Shown piece after piece: positions 8,173 to 16,268 of a DNA stretch of 64,000 nucleotides (positions are counted from its first letter, which is position 1; the number at the start of each line of letters is the position of its first letter). A program made the position numbers and the translations under genes. Under the pieces are notes generated by a model. It saw only the letters and a list, made by a program, of their open reading frames with translations, was not told where the DNA came from and did not search any database. Origin of the DNA: CAYOSU01 sp964406735 (GTDB lineage Bacteria; Bacillota; Clostridia; Christensenellales; CAMQZB01); contig CAYOSU010000002.1 in NCBI GenBank assembly GCA_964406735.1, positions 68,801 through 132,800 on the forward strand. The letters run 5' to 3'.

Positions 8173-9447
8173 TTACTTGTTAACGTAACCTGCAACTTCC
8201 TTCTTGAAGTTAGCAATAGCGTCTTCCTTGCTTGCAGTGCCGGAGCAGATAGCGTTCATCATCTTAGCGATGGAGATCTGGTAAGCATCCTGCTTCTCGA
8301 AGAATACTTCGGTCTGGATCATGTTAGCAGCTTCCTTGGAGGTTTCCAAAATAGGATGCAAGTTGCTGTTAGCCTTAGGACCGTAAGCATAGTAACCAGG
8401 AGTAGACTCAGCGAAGTGAGCGTAGAATTCGTCGTTGTTCAAAAGGAACTCGATGAACTTTCTGGAAGCCTCAGCCTGCTTGTCGCCGTTGTTGGAAACG
8501 TAGAAGGTGTGAGCGGAAAGTCCGGTGTAACCCTTACCGTTAGTTCCCATTGCAGGCATTGCAGCGGTCATAACGTAAGAAGCAGCGGTGTTGTCTACTG
8601 CGTAAGTTCCGGAGAAGCCCCAAGTCTGGTCAACATAGAGAGCTACCTTATCGGTTGCCATCATAGGACGGAGATCCTTAGGAAGCTGGTTGACTTTCGT
8701 CCAGCCCTTATCTACGCAAGACTTGTAGAAGTCGATACACTCGTTGAAGCCCTGATTGCCGTCGATAGCGAGTTTGCCGTTAGCGTCGGTGATAGTTCCG
8801 CCGAATGCGTATACCATAGACTTGATGAAGCTACCGGGAGCGGTCTTTTCTGCCATAGGAAGACCTAAGATAACTACGTCGTCAGCGCATTTTTCCTTCA
8901 AAACTTCGCACCAGCTCTCGAGCTCAGCTTGCGTCTTGGGAGGGTTGTTTACGTCAAGACCTGCAGCCTCTACTACTCTCTTGTTGATGAAGAGGGTAAG
9001 ACCGGAAGTCAAGAACGGAAGTCCGTACAATTCGCCGTTGTAGTTGAAGCAGCCCAATACGTTGGAGTCGAACTCGTCGATGAATTTCTGATCGAGAACC
9101 TCGGTGATAGGAGAGGTAACGCCGTTAGAAGCAAGTACCTGGTTCCAACCGATCTCGCCGTACATAACGTCGATCGTGTCGCCACCGCCGATACGGTTGA
9201 TAGCGTAAGTCAGAACGTCATTGTATGCTGCCGATACGACTTCTACCTTGATATGAGGGTTAGCCGTCTGGAAGTCAGCGATCATCTTGTTCCAGAATTC
9301 CGTGTGAGCCGTTTCCAATACTGCGTAGTTGCAGAATACGATCGTTACGTCTTCTTCCTCTACGTCGGGTTGCGTGCACGCAGCGAGAGAAACGAGCATT
9401 GTGAGGGCAAGCAATACAGCAAGCGCTCTGATCATGAGTTTTTTCAT
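8173..9447 (-). CDS. Extracellular sugar-binding lipoprotein of the ABC importer
   Basis: A 424-residue solute-binding protein (family 1). Residues 1-23 are a lipoprotein signal peptide ending in the lipobox LAAC with Cys24 as the predicted lipidated residue, so it is anchored outside the membrane. The mature part starts as a typical maltose-binding-like fold (TIVFCNYAVLETAHTEFWNKM). Start ATG with GGAGGAAAATT upstream. Codon choice is more biased (many GCA, GTT, AAG) than in flanking genes, as expected for high expression. It captures the transported sugar for the two permeases. Ligand not predictable. Confidence 0.94.
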   Translation of the reverse strand: MKKLMIRALAVLLALTMLVSLAACTQPDVEEEDVTIVFCNYAVLETAHTEFWNKMIADFQTANPHIKVEVVSAAYNDVLTYAINRIGGGDTIDVMYGEIGWNQVLASNGVTSPITEVLDQKFIDEFDSNVLGCFNYNGELYGLPFLTSGLTLFINKRVVEAAGLDVNNPPKTQAELESWCEVLKEKCADDVVILGLPMAEKTAPGSFIKSMVYAFGGTITDANGKLAIDGNQGFNECIDFYKSCVDKGWTKVNQLPKDLRPMMATDKVALYVDQTWGFSGTYAVDNTAASYVMTAAMPAMGTNGKGYTGLSAHTFYVSNNGDKQAEASRKFIEFLLNNDEFYAHFAESTPGYYAYGPKANSNLHPILETSKEAANMIQTEVFFEKQDAYQISIAKMMNAICSGTASKEDAIANFKKEVAGYVNK

Positions 9448-9524
9448 AATTTTCCTCCTTATAGGGGCTTATGATACCCCTAATTTTTCATATTTATGTA
9501 AGCCCTTTTCGGGATCACATTCTC

Positions 9525-10565
9525 TTATAATATTATAGCTTTGGTGAGATTCTTCGGAACGTCGGGATCGTAGCCTCTTGCGATAGCAAGGTACGCACCG
9601 AAGTACTGCATCGGGATTATGTATTCGCTAAGTGCCGCACACTCGCAAAGCTTTGAAGCAAACGAGACGTCTGCTATCTCCTTTATCTCGTCGGTAAGGC
9701 TTCCGAGCGCAACTACCTTTGAACCGAGCGCTTTGAGCTCTTTTATGAGCCTCAGATCGTCGTCGGCGGTGTTTTTGCTTACAAAGTACGCTATTACCGC
9801 TTTATCGTCCGCTATCGAGATAGGACCGTGTCTATACTCGAGAGAATAATATACCTCGGACGGTTCGAGAGACATCTCTTTTACCTTTATCGTGCTCTCA
9901 CCTGCCAAGCCGTAGAACTCGCCGCTTCCCAATCCGATAAGTATCTTGGAGTCTACCTCTTTTTCCGCAAACGCCTTCATCTCGCTCTCGAATCTGCCGA
10001 TATTCTCATCTACGTCGTCGGGAACTTTTTTGAGCTCTTCTATGACTTTTTCGTTTTTAGCCATCTTTGCCGCAAAGTACATTGCAGTGTAAAGCATTAC
10101 CGTGAACGAAAGGGTCATTACGATGGAGTTTTCAAACATTCCGGGGATGTAAAGCGACCAAGTTGAGTACGTCTTCGAGAAGTCGTCGCACGTTATCTGC
10201 AAGGACTTTACGTTGGGAAGCTGTATTCCTTTCTTGACTGCGTTCATCGTCTCGGACGTTGAAGCAACTCTCGTGAACGGAACTAAAAGTACGTTTTCGC
10301 CGTTTTTGATATAATATTCCGTGTTCTTGAAGAACTCGTAAGAAGCAAGGTGGGTCGCAGGTATCGAATTGAAGCGGTTGAAATACGCAGATGCGCTCGC
10401 CGCCAAGAAGTACGACGTGCCGCAACCTAAGAATATTACTTTGTCGAAGTTTTCACTTCTTACCTCTTCGATGATTCCGTCGAACGACTCAAACATCTCG
10501 CAGGTCTCTCTCAAGCCCTCTTTCTGGCGTCCGATCTCTTTTAACGTGTGGCGTCCTTTTTCCAT
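9525..10565 (-). CDS. SIS-domain phosphosugar isomerase/deaminase (AgaS/GlmS C-terminal type)
   Basis: This 346-residue protein consists of two SIS domains. The first has FLGCGTSYFLA, a sugar-phosphate binding loop. The second has GSGEFYGLAGESTIKVKEM and EYRHGPISI, and the C-terminus DVPKNLTKAIIL mirrors the GlmS tail. Family members isomerise or deaminate amino-sugar phosphates (for example AgaS on galactosamine-6-phosphate). With an aldolase and sulfatase in the operon, processing of a sulfated amino sugar is plausible but unproven. It is the first structural gene after the LacI regulator, behind two operators. Confidence 0.88.
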   Translation of the reverse strand: MEKGRHTLKEIGRQKEGLRETCEMFESFDGIIEEVRSENFDKVIFLGCGTSYFLAASASAYFNRFNSIPATHLASYEFFKNTEYYIKNGENVLLVPFTRVASTSETMNAVKKGIQLPNVKSLQITCDDFSKTYSTWSLYIPGMFENSIVMTLSFTVMLYTAMYFAAKMAKNEKVIEELKKVPDDVDENIGRFESEMKAFAEKEVDSKILIGLGSGEFYGLAGESTIKVKEMSLEPSEVYYSLEYRHGPISIADDKAVIAYFVSKNTADDDLRLIKELKALGSKVVALGSLTDEIKEIADVSFASKLCECAALSEYIIPMQYFGAYLAIARGYDPDVPKNLTKAIIL

Positions 10566-10614
10566 TTTATCTCCTTTATTTTACCTAAGCTGTCGCTTGG
10601 TTTTCAATATATTT

Positions 10615-10630
10615 ATCCACTCGTGTGTAT
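10615..10630. promoter_or_regulatory. Operator O1 for the LacI-family regulator
   Basis: The 16-mer ATCCACTCGTGTGTAT has the central CG and near-dyad symmetry typical of LacI-family operators. It matches the two other sites in this locus and lies about 50 bp upstream of the SIS-domain gene. A possible promoter (TTACGG, 16 bp, TATACA on the minus strand) overlaps it. Confidence 0.75.
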
Positions 10631-10685
10631 AATTGCGCTTTTTTATGCCGTAAGCAGTAGGTCTACGCTTTCGGCATCAACAGCT

Positions 10686-10701
10686 ATACACTCGTGTGTA
10701 T
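10686..10701. promoter_or_regulatory. Operator O2 for the LacI-family regulator
   Basis: ATACACTCGTGTGTAT matches its own reverse complement at 14 of 16 positions. Its centre is 71 bp from that of O1, close to seven helical turns, which would suit a repression loop between the two. Between them lies a long imperfect hairpin with arms ATGCCG and CGGCAT (10643-10676). Confidence 0.78.
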
Positions 10702-10756
10702 ATTTTCTAATATTTATGCCGAATGCCATTCTTACGAATGTTTTCGGCTATGTTAT

Positions 10757-11758
10757 CTATGTGCTTTCTCTTACTATCAATTTTGTTTCGAGCGATACTC
10801 TCGAGGTCTTCTCGCCCGCTATCTCGGCGCACAGCATCTCTATCGCAGACGCCGCTATCGCCTTTCTGTCTATCTCGACGGTCGTAAGTCTTGGAGTCGT
10901 ATATTCGCTTATCCGTGAGTTATCGAAGCCTATGATCGCTATGTCGCCCGGGCAGGTCTTCCCCGCTCTTTCGACGGCTTTCAGTCCCAAAAGGCTCATA
11001 TTGTCGTTTCTGCCGATTATGCCGTCCACGTTGCCACGGGTCTTTATCTCCTCGACGATACGCTCTATCGCCTCTTCCTCGGTCGAGCAGCCCGTTATCA
11101 CGTTCTCTTTGCCGTACTTTAATCCGAGCCCTCTCGCCGCATCAAGGAAGCCCTTTAATCTCAGGTCGTCGTCGCCCGAGAAGTTGCCGCGGCGGCTTAT
11201 TCTGTCGATATACAGTATATTTTTCCTGCCGCTGTCGACAAGGTATTTCATCGAGCTTACAACGCCGTTGTATACGCCCGTGTATATCTTGCCCACCTTT
11301 TCGAACTTTCTCGTGTAGCTCCGCATCATGATCAAAACTACGGGAATATTCTCTGCGATGAGCTCGTCGATATACTGTTCCTTGAAGGAGGCGGAGTTGA
11401 TTATTATACCGTCGACTCGTCTTGATATTATGTTGTCAATGAAGCTCTTGTCGTTGCGGTTGGCAACAAGGGAAATGAGGTAACCTTTTTCGTAGGCAAG
11501 GTTGTCTATCTCCTTGACTATCTTGCCGAAATGCTCGTTGTCGATCTGATCGGCGATAAACAGTATGTGATAGGAATTTTTTCCTTTCAAAGAACGTGCT
11601 ATGGGATTGGGACGGTACTGAAGCTCCTCTATCGCCTGCAAGACCCTCGCTTTCTTGTCCTTGTCAACGTATCTGTTGTTGTTGATGACGTAAGAAACTA
11701 TCGTCTCGCTCACGTTCGCAAGCTTTGCTACGTCCTTTCTCGTTACGTTCTTTTTCAT
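10757..11758 (-). CDS. LacI-family transcriptional regulator
   Basis: A 333-residue repressor. The N-terminal helix-turn-helix is VTRKDVAKLANVSETIVSYVI (residues 5-25), followed by the hinge helix RPNPIARSLKG and a periplasmic-binding-protein-like effector domain with DGIIINSASF and IIGFDNSRISEYTTPRLTTV. Start ATG with AGGTAGG upstream. It is encoded directly upstream of the sugar operon in the same direction, and the same palindrome stands at its own promoter, so it should repress both itself and the operon until an operon-specific sugar binds. The inducer is unknown. Confidence 0.94.
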   Translation of the reverse strand: MKKNVTRKDVAKLANVSETIVSYVINNNRYVDKDKKARVLQAIEELQYRPNPIARSLKGKNSYHILFIADQIDNEHFGKIVKEIDNLAYEKGYLISLVANRNDKSFIDNIISRRVDGIIINSASFKEQYIDELIAENIPVVLIMMRSYTRKFEKVGKIYTGVYNGVVSSMKYLVDSGRKNILYIDRISRRGNFSGDDDLRLKGFLDAARGLGLKYGKENVITGCSTEEEAIERIVEEIKTRGNVDGIIGRNDNMSLLGLKAVERAGKTCPGDIAIIGFDNSRISEYTTPRLTTVEIDRKAIAASAIEMLCAEIAGEKTSRVSLETKLIVREST

Positions 11759-11784
11759 TCCTACCTACTTACCCAAGTTTTGAT

Positions 11785-11835
11785 GTACACTCGTGTTTAT
11801 ACACTTTATTATATCACAAGATTTTGCATTGTCAA
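11785..11835 (-). promoter_or_regulatory. Promoter and autoregulatory operator O3 of the LacI-family gene
   Basis: Minus-strand TTGACA (11830-11835), 16-bp spacer and TATAAT (11808-11813). The operator GTACACTCGTGTTTAT (11785-11800) covers the predicted start of transcription. It shares ACACTCGTGT with O1 and O2. Confidence 0.85.
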
Positions 11836-11913
11836 TACCCTTTTGAAAAAAAGTAGGCGTTTTGGCAAAAATAATTGGTCGGCAGGTCAATACTGGCGTT
11901 AGGGGAGAATAAA

Positions 11914-11937
11914 AAAACCGTACGAGTGTACGGTTTT
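11914..11937. terminator. Bidirectional intrinsic terminator
   Basis: A perfect 10-bp stem AAAACCGTAC/GTACGGTTTT with a 4-nt loop, with A and T runs at either side. It would end transcription coming from the HD-domain gene. By chance or not, its loop and arms include ACGAGTGTAC, part of the LacI operator sequence. Confidence 0.7.
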
Positions 11938-11944
11938 GAGAAGC

Positions 11945-12140
11945 GTGGTTGAGGTAGTAAAGCGATGTTAGTTGGTAAAATTTCTTCCGCAAATCTCCTT
12001 TCATCGCTAACGCAGTCCACTCCCTCTCGAAGGGAAACTTTTTATAAGGATTTTTTGCTATTAGAACAATCCCTCAGTCATTGCGTTCCGCAATGACAGC
12101 TCCCTTTACACAAAGGAGCCTTTCATATGGTTGGATTTTT
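11945..12140. repeat. Dispersed non-coding repeat, divergent copy 1
   Basis: No gene is visible here. The stretch aligns with 61675-61905: shared blocks are GTGGTT followed by a GTAAAGCG motif, CGCTAACGC, TCCCTCTCG with a purine-rich partner, then AACAATCCCTCAGTC, an internal palindrome, CAGCTCCCTTTACACAAAGG and AGCCTTTCATATGG. This copy is roughly 75-80% similar by eye to copy 2 and keeps both sub-elements (about 11945-12045 and 12064-12132). The short palindromic blocks suggest a hairpin-forming, MITE-like repeat. No transposase is nearby. Confidence 0.75.
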
Positions 12141-12141
12141 A

Positions 12142-12825
12142 TTAGTTTGAAAGCTCGGTGCCGTTTATTATCAGCTTGAAGTTCTTGTTGAATACTTCGG
12201 CGGAGCGGCTGCAAAGCTTCATGCGGTTGAAATATATCTCGAAGTAGTCCATCACGGAGCATATCGCATTGTCGATCGTGATATTGAGGATTATATCGTC
12301 CCCTACTACGTCAAGGTAGGAGCTTTCGACGGCGTAATTTACTCTGTCGTGAATGTCCTTTTGAACGCCCTCGACAGAGCGGTTTTTGTACCTTACACGG
12401 CTCCTGTGAACGTCCGCTTTGTCGGCTATGATAAGTATCGCCGACAGCCTCGACACGGGATAGCCGTACCTTTCGTCATGGTTGCCTATCGCAGTCATTA
12501 ACTCGCAGGCGTCGTCGTAAGGCATGCCCTTTCTCAGCATAATATTATAGGCAAGCAGTGCGCCGTTCATCGAGTGGTCGTAACGGTTGATGCTATTGCC
12601 TATATCGTGAAGGTAGCCCGCTATCTCAACAAGCCTTATCTCTCGCTCGGTCGCACCGAGCTTTTCCGCCAAGTCCCTCGCCCAGCTGCTGACTATCGAA
12701 AGATGCCTCGAAGAATGCTCGGTATAGCCGAGGTTTTCAAGCTGAATATCGGTGTATTTGATGAGAGCCTGAACTTCTTCGTCTTTTTTGAAATCTTTTA
12801 CTGTTAAAATCTTGTCGTTTTCCAT
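12142..12825 (-). CDS. HD-domain phosphohydrolase, function unknown
   Basis: A 227-residue HD-superfamily protein. Metal-binding residues are visible: His41 in SRHL, His73-Asp74 in YLHDIGN, a later GNHDER, and DKADVHRSR as the final Asp. Such enzymes hydrolyse phosphate esters of nucleotides or other metabolites, but this one has no diagnostic substrate region. It is a lone gene. There is no Shine-Dalgarno sequence and a -10 box ends 6 nt before the ATG, so a leaderless mRNA is predicted. Confidence 0.85.
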   Translation of the reverse strand: MENDKILTVKDFKKDEEVQALIKYTDIQLENLGYTEHSSRHLSIVSSWARDLAEKLGATEREIRLVEIAGYLHDIGNSINRYDHSMNGALLAYNIMLRKGMPYDDACELMTAIGNHDERYGYPVSRLSAILIIADKADVHRSRVRYKNRSVEGVQKDIHDRVNYAVESSYLDVVGDDIILNITIDNAICSVMDYFEIYFNRMKLCSRSAEVFNKNFKLIINGTELSN

Positions 12826-12861
12826 AGCTATATTTTAGCACAACGGCGGTGTTCTTCGCAA
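12826..12861 (-). promoter_or_regulatory. Predicted leaderless promoter of the HD-domain gene
   Basis: Minus strand: TTGCGA (12856-12861), 18 bp, extended -10 TGC-TAAAAT (TAAAAT at 12832-12837), then ATAGCT and ATG. The expected start of transcription is the A of the ATG. Confidence 0.65.
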
Positions 12862-13208
12862 TAGCTTTGGCATTTTCACAAAAATTTCACTAAATTTTAA
12901 CGCTTTTTGTCGGTTTTTATTACATATTGCAAGTCGTGTGGGATAAAAATGAGTAAAGTATAGGCAAGAATCCCGAGGAAAGCGAGCGTCTAATTTACCT
13001 TTTACGACGAAAAGTTCGCTGAAAACAGAATTTGAGGAGAGATTATTAATAAAAATTCTCTGAGTCAAAATTCATATCATCGTATAATTGTAAATAGCTT
13101 TTCGTCCAATAATTTACAGTGCAACTTTGAAAATTGGTCAAAGCATACGTTTATATTTCTTCTGATTACGGCGTTTCAAGATTTTAACGATATGAATTTT
13201 GACGTAGA
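12862..13208. other. Gene-free interval holding a 140-bp inverted-repeat element
   Basis: No convincing gene is seen. GTCAAAATTCATATC (13064-13078) and GATATGAATTTTGAC (13189-13203) are perfect 15-bp inverted repeats that close a 140-bp unit. Inside are smaller arms: TGTAAAT/ATTTACA and CTTTGA/TCAAAG. The layout is that of a multi-arm RNA or a MITE. No obvious target-site duplication flanks it. Confidence 0.6.
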
Positions 13209-13233
13209 AAAAGCGGCGAGGGTCGCCGCTTTT
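13209..13233 (-). terminator. Intrinsic terminator of the EF-G paralogue gene
   Basis: An 11-bp stem AAAAGCGGCGA/TCGCCGCTTTT with a 3-nt loop, followed by T on the minus strand, 16 nt after the stop codon. Confidence 0.85.
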
Positions 13234-13248
13234 AGGGTTTTATTTTTA

Positions 13249-15318
13249 TTAGTCGTTATCGGCTGCGAGGAGTGCTGCACGCTCTTTGACTATCTTATCG
13301 ATAATGTTCTGAGGAGCTTCTTCGTAGCGTTCAAAGTTCATTGTGAACTTACCTCTACCCTGCGTCATCGAACGAAGGTCGGTTGCGTATTTGAACATCT
13401 CGGACTGAGGAGCTTCTGCGTGGATGACCTGTTTCTTATTGACCATATCCATACCTAAGATCCTGCCGCGGCGTTTGTTCATATCGCCCATGATGTCGCC
13501 CGTGTAGCTCTCGGGAACGGTTATTTCTACGGACATAATAGGTTCTAAGATAACGGGACGAGCGTTCTTCAAGCCCTCTTTGTATGCCAAGGAAGCTGCG
13601 ATCTTGAACGCCATTTCGGAGGAGTCTACGTCGTGATAGGAGCCGTCGTATACGACTGCTTTGAGTCCTACTACGGGATAGCCTGCCAAAACGCCCTTGG
13701 GGAGGCACTCACGAAGTCCCTTTTCGATTGCAGGAATGTACTGCTTGGGAACGGTGCCGCCTACTACCTCGGAATCGAATACGAAATCTTCTTCGCAAGG
13801 CTCGAATCTCATCTTGCAGTGACCGTACTGTCCGTGTCCGCCAGACTGCTTCTTATGCTTACCTTCAGCCTCGACGGTCTTTCTTATCGTCTCTCTGTAA
13901 GGGATCTTAGGATCGGCAAGCTTTGCCTCTACGTTGAATTTGCTCTTCAACTTCTTGCAGATAACATCAAGGTGGGTCTCACCCATACCGCAGATGAGCA
14001 TTTCTGCCGTTTCCGTGTTCTTCTTGAGCGAGAAGGTGGAATCTTCTTCCAAAAGTCTGTAAAGACCCTGAATGACTTTCTCGTCTTCGTTGGACTTGAC
14101 TGCGCCTACTGCCATCTCGATCATAGGAGTCGGGAATGCCAAAGGTGCGAATTTAACCTTTCCGTCCTCGGAAAGCGTGTCGCCCGTGTTCGTATAGGAA
14201 AGCTTGGAAAGCGCTCCGATGTCGCCTGCGCAAAGCGTATCGGTCTGACCCTGCTTCTTGCCCTTAGGAAGAAGGAGAGTCGGGATCTTTTCCTGCTTTT
14301 CGCTCGTCATATTGTTGAGCGTCATACCCGATCTGAGCGTTCCGCCCATGACCTTGATAAGGTTCATCTTGCCGACGAACGGGTCTGCTATCGTCTTGAA
14401 TACTCTTACCTGGCAAGGTCCGTCTACTGCGACTTTATAGGGGGTCTTATTGTCGCCGTCAACGCAATAATCGCCGGTATTGTCAAGAGGTGAAGGCAAT
14501 ACGGAGATGATCTCTCCCATCAAATTGATGATGCCCGAGTTGGAGGTTGCACTTCCGCAAAGTACGGGAATCGTGCTTCCAGAAATAATACCTTTCTTTA
14601 AGCCGAGCTTGATCTCGTCGATCGTAAGCTCTTCGCCGCCGAAGTATTTTTCCAAAAGCTCGTCGTCGTTCTCGGCAGCGGCTTCTACCAATATATTATA
14701 GCACTTGTCAAGCTCTGCGGAAAGGTCGGCAGGAATGTCGGTCTCCGTGGGAGCGCCTGCGCCGAAAATATACGCCTTTTTCTCGATAACGTTGACGTAG
14801 CCCTGCATCTTGTGGTTTGCATCGATTATCGGAAGAGCGACTACTACTACAGAATTACCGTATGCTTCCTGCAATGCATCGATCGTGGGAATTACCGCGG
14901 CGTTGTCTTTATCTACCTGATTTACAAAGATCATCATCGGCTTTTTGATATTCTGGCAGCTTTCGATGGTCTTTTCAGTTCCGACGGATACGCTACCGCC
15001 TGCTGCTTCGACGATTATTGCTGCGTCGGCAGCGGCAAGCGCTTCTACACCCTCGCCCTCGAAATCAAAGATTCCGGGTACGTCGAGAAGATTTATCTTT
15101 ACGTCTTTATATTCGCAAGAAGCAACGGCAAGAGATATTGAGTTCTTTCTTGCTATTTCCTGCTCGTCAAAGTCCATGACGGTGTTGCCGTCTAAGATCT
15201 TGCCCATTCTGTCGGTTGCTTTTGCGTTAAAAAGAATGGCTTCGCACAGCGAGGTCTTACCTACTCCGCTGTGCCCCATCACGGCGATGTTTCTAATGTT
15301 TTGTGTTTCGTATTTCAT
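13249..15318 (-). CDS. Elongation factor G paralogue (EF-G-like GTPase)
   Basis: A 689-residue translational GTPase with the EF-G domain order. G1 is GHSGVGKTS (residues 15-23), G3 DVPG, and the G4 motif reads NQVD instead of the usual NKxD. Domain IV contains SGGHGQYGHCKM and the C-terminal domain V ends RYEEAPQNI. The GHSGVGKT loop and the altered G4 place it with the EF-G-like (FusA2/EF-G2 type) proteins rather than canonical EF-G. It should bind ribosomes and GTP; its exact step is not known. Start ATG with GGGGGAG upstream. It is a single-gene unit with its own terminator. Confidence 0.88.
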   Translation of the reverse strand: MKYETQNIRNIAVMGHSGVGKTSLCEAILFNAKATDRMGKILDGNTVMDFDEQEIARKNSISLAVASCEYKDVKINLLDVPGIFDFEGEGVEALAAADAAIIVEAAGGSVSVGTEKTIESCQNIKKPMMIFVNQVDKDNAAVIPTIDALQEAYGNSVVVVALPIIDANHKMQGYVNVIEKKAYIFGAGAPTETDIPADLSAELDKCYNILVEAAAENDDELLEKYFGGEELTIDEIKLGLKKGIISGSTIPVLCGSATSNSGIINLMGEIISVLPSPLDNTGDYCVDGDNKTPYKVAVDGPCQVRVFKTIADPFVGKMNLIKVMGGTLRSGMTLNNMTSEKQEKIPTLLLPKGKKQGQTDTLCAGDIGALSKLSYTNTGDTLSEDGKVKFAPLAFPTPMIEMAVGAVKSNEDEKVIQGLYRLLEEDSTFSLKKNTETAEMLICGMGETHLDVICKKLKSKFNVEAKLADPKIPYRETIRKTVEAEGKHKKQSGGHGQYGHCKMRFEPCEEDFVFDSEVVGGTVPKQYIPAIEKGLRECLPKGVLAGYPVVGLKAVVYDGSYHDVDSSEMAFKIAASLAYKEGLKNARPVILEPIMSVEITVPESYTGDIMGDMNKRRGRILGMDMVNKKQVIHAEAPQSEMFKYATDLRSMTQGRGKFTMNFERYEEAPQNIIDKIVKERAALLAADND

Positions 15319-15473
15319 ATCATTTACTCCCCCTAGTTTATTGAGTACCCAAATATTATATAATATTAATTTTCAAATTTCAATAGGTATTTGAAATTTT
15401 TTACCTATATTTGGCTATTTTTTGCAAAAATATCGCTATCATTTATATAATATCTGCCGATTTTCTTCCGAAA

Positions 15474-16184
15474 TCAGCCCTTTTGAAGGAAGTTTCCCAT
15501 CATTTTGAGCTTTTCTATCGACGGTTTCGTCATCCTGAACGTCGTATAAGGCTCTTCTTCCTCTGAATATAGGTCGAGTTTTTTCAGATCTATCGCCCTT
15601 ACGCAGTCCGAAACGACGTCGAAAACGTTGCTGTCGAAAAAGACTTCCTCGAACACCTCTCTTCTTGCCGAAAAGTGAGTACACGCCAAAACGACGTTAT
15701 TGTGAAAGCCGAGTTTTGACTTTATATTTTGTAAATACGCTTTTAACTCCTTATCGCTTATTCCATCCTCTATAAGGGGCGGAAGGTTATTGGGGGAATA
15801 TACGCTTACGCCCTCTCTGAATGCGTTTTCAAGCTCCTTTGCCGTTCTTTTTGTCGAAAGCACGAGCGTTTTACCCGAAAATGCGTTTATTTTCTCCGTA
15901 TCGGGGCTTATATAATACGTTTCCCCTGCGGGCGTTTTTGCGTTAAGCCTTTTCATGACGCACGAAGCGGTGTTACAGCCAACTACGAGAACGTCGTTTG
16001 AAGTTATGTCAAGGCTTTCTATCGCAGATCTCACCGCAGTATTTACCTCTACATTGCTCTTTTCGCCGTACGGATGATTTGCGTTGTCGGCAAGGTATTC
16101 AAAGCTACAACGTGGATATTTGGCTTTCAGCTCTTTCAAAACGGACAATCCACCTATTCCGCTGTCAATAATAAAGATCCTCAT
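15474..16184 (-). CDS. murI: Glutamate racemase
   Basis: Cofactor-independent conversion of L- to D-glutamate for peptidoglycan. The 236-residue protein has DSGIGGLSV (7-15), DNANHPYG, and the two catalytic cysteines: Cys70 in GCNTAS and Cys168 in ACTHF. It is about 30 residues shorter than common MurI proteins, mostly in the C-terminal half. The start ATG at 16184 is firm because the family begins here, but no Shine-Dalgarno sequence precedes it. The ATG sits inside a 9-bp hairpin and a -10 box ends 5 nt upstream, so a leaderless mRNA is likely. Confidence 0.92.
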   Translation of the reverse strand: MRIFIIDSGIGGLSVLKELKAKYPRCSFEYLADNANHPYGEKSNVEVNTAVRSAIESLDITSNDVLVVGCNTASCVMKRLNAKTPAGETYYISPDTEKINAFSGKTLVLSTKRTAKELENAFREGVSVYSPNNLPPLIEDGISDKELKAYLQNIKSKLGFHNNVVLACTHFSARREVFEEVFFDSNVFDVVSDCVRAIDLKKLDLYSEEEEPYTTFRMTKPSIEKLKMMGNFLQKG

Positions 16185-16219
16185 AAGAAATCTTATGAGG
16201 ACGGGGAAAAATTATGCAA
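16179..16219 (-). promoter_or_regulatory. Leaderless promoter and start-codon hairpin of murI
   Basis: Minus strand: TTGCAT (16214-16219), 18 bp, TAAGAT (16190-16195), 5 nt, then ATG (16184). CCTCATAAG and CTTATGAGG (16179-16187 and 16192-16200) form a perfect 9-bp palindrome spanning the -10 box and the start codon, which may be a repressor site. Confidence 0.6.
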
Positions 16220-16223
16220 ATAC

Positions 16224-16250
16224 AAAAAGGCGCAAGTATTCTTGCGCCTC
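16224..16250 (-). terminator. Intrinsic terminator of rpsT
   Basis: GGCGCAAG/CTTGCGCC (8 bp, 4-nt loop) followed by TTTTTG on the minus strand, 18 nt after the rpsT stop codon. Confidence 0.88.
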
Positions 16251-16268
16251 AATAACTCTTGCGAAAAA

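Noticed and set aside
12835..13068. 77-codon minus-strand frame upstream of the HD gene
   Set aside because: It runs through the HD promoter, has no ribosome-binding site and no family features.
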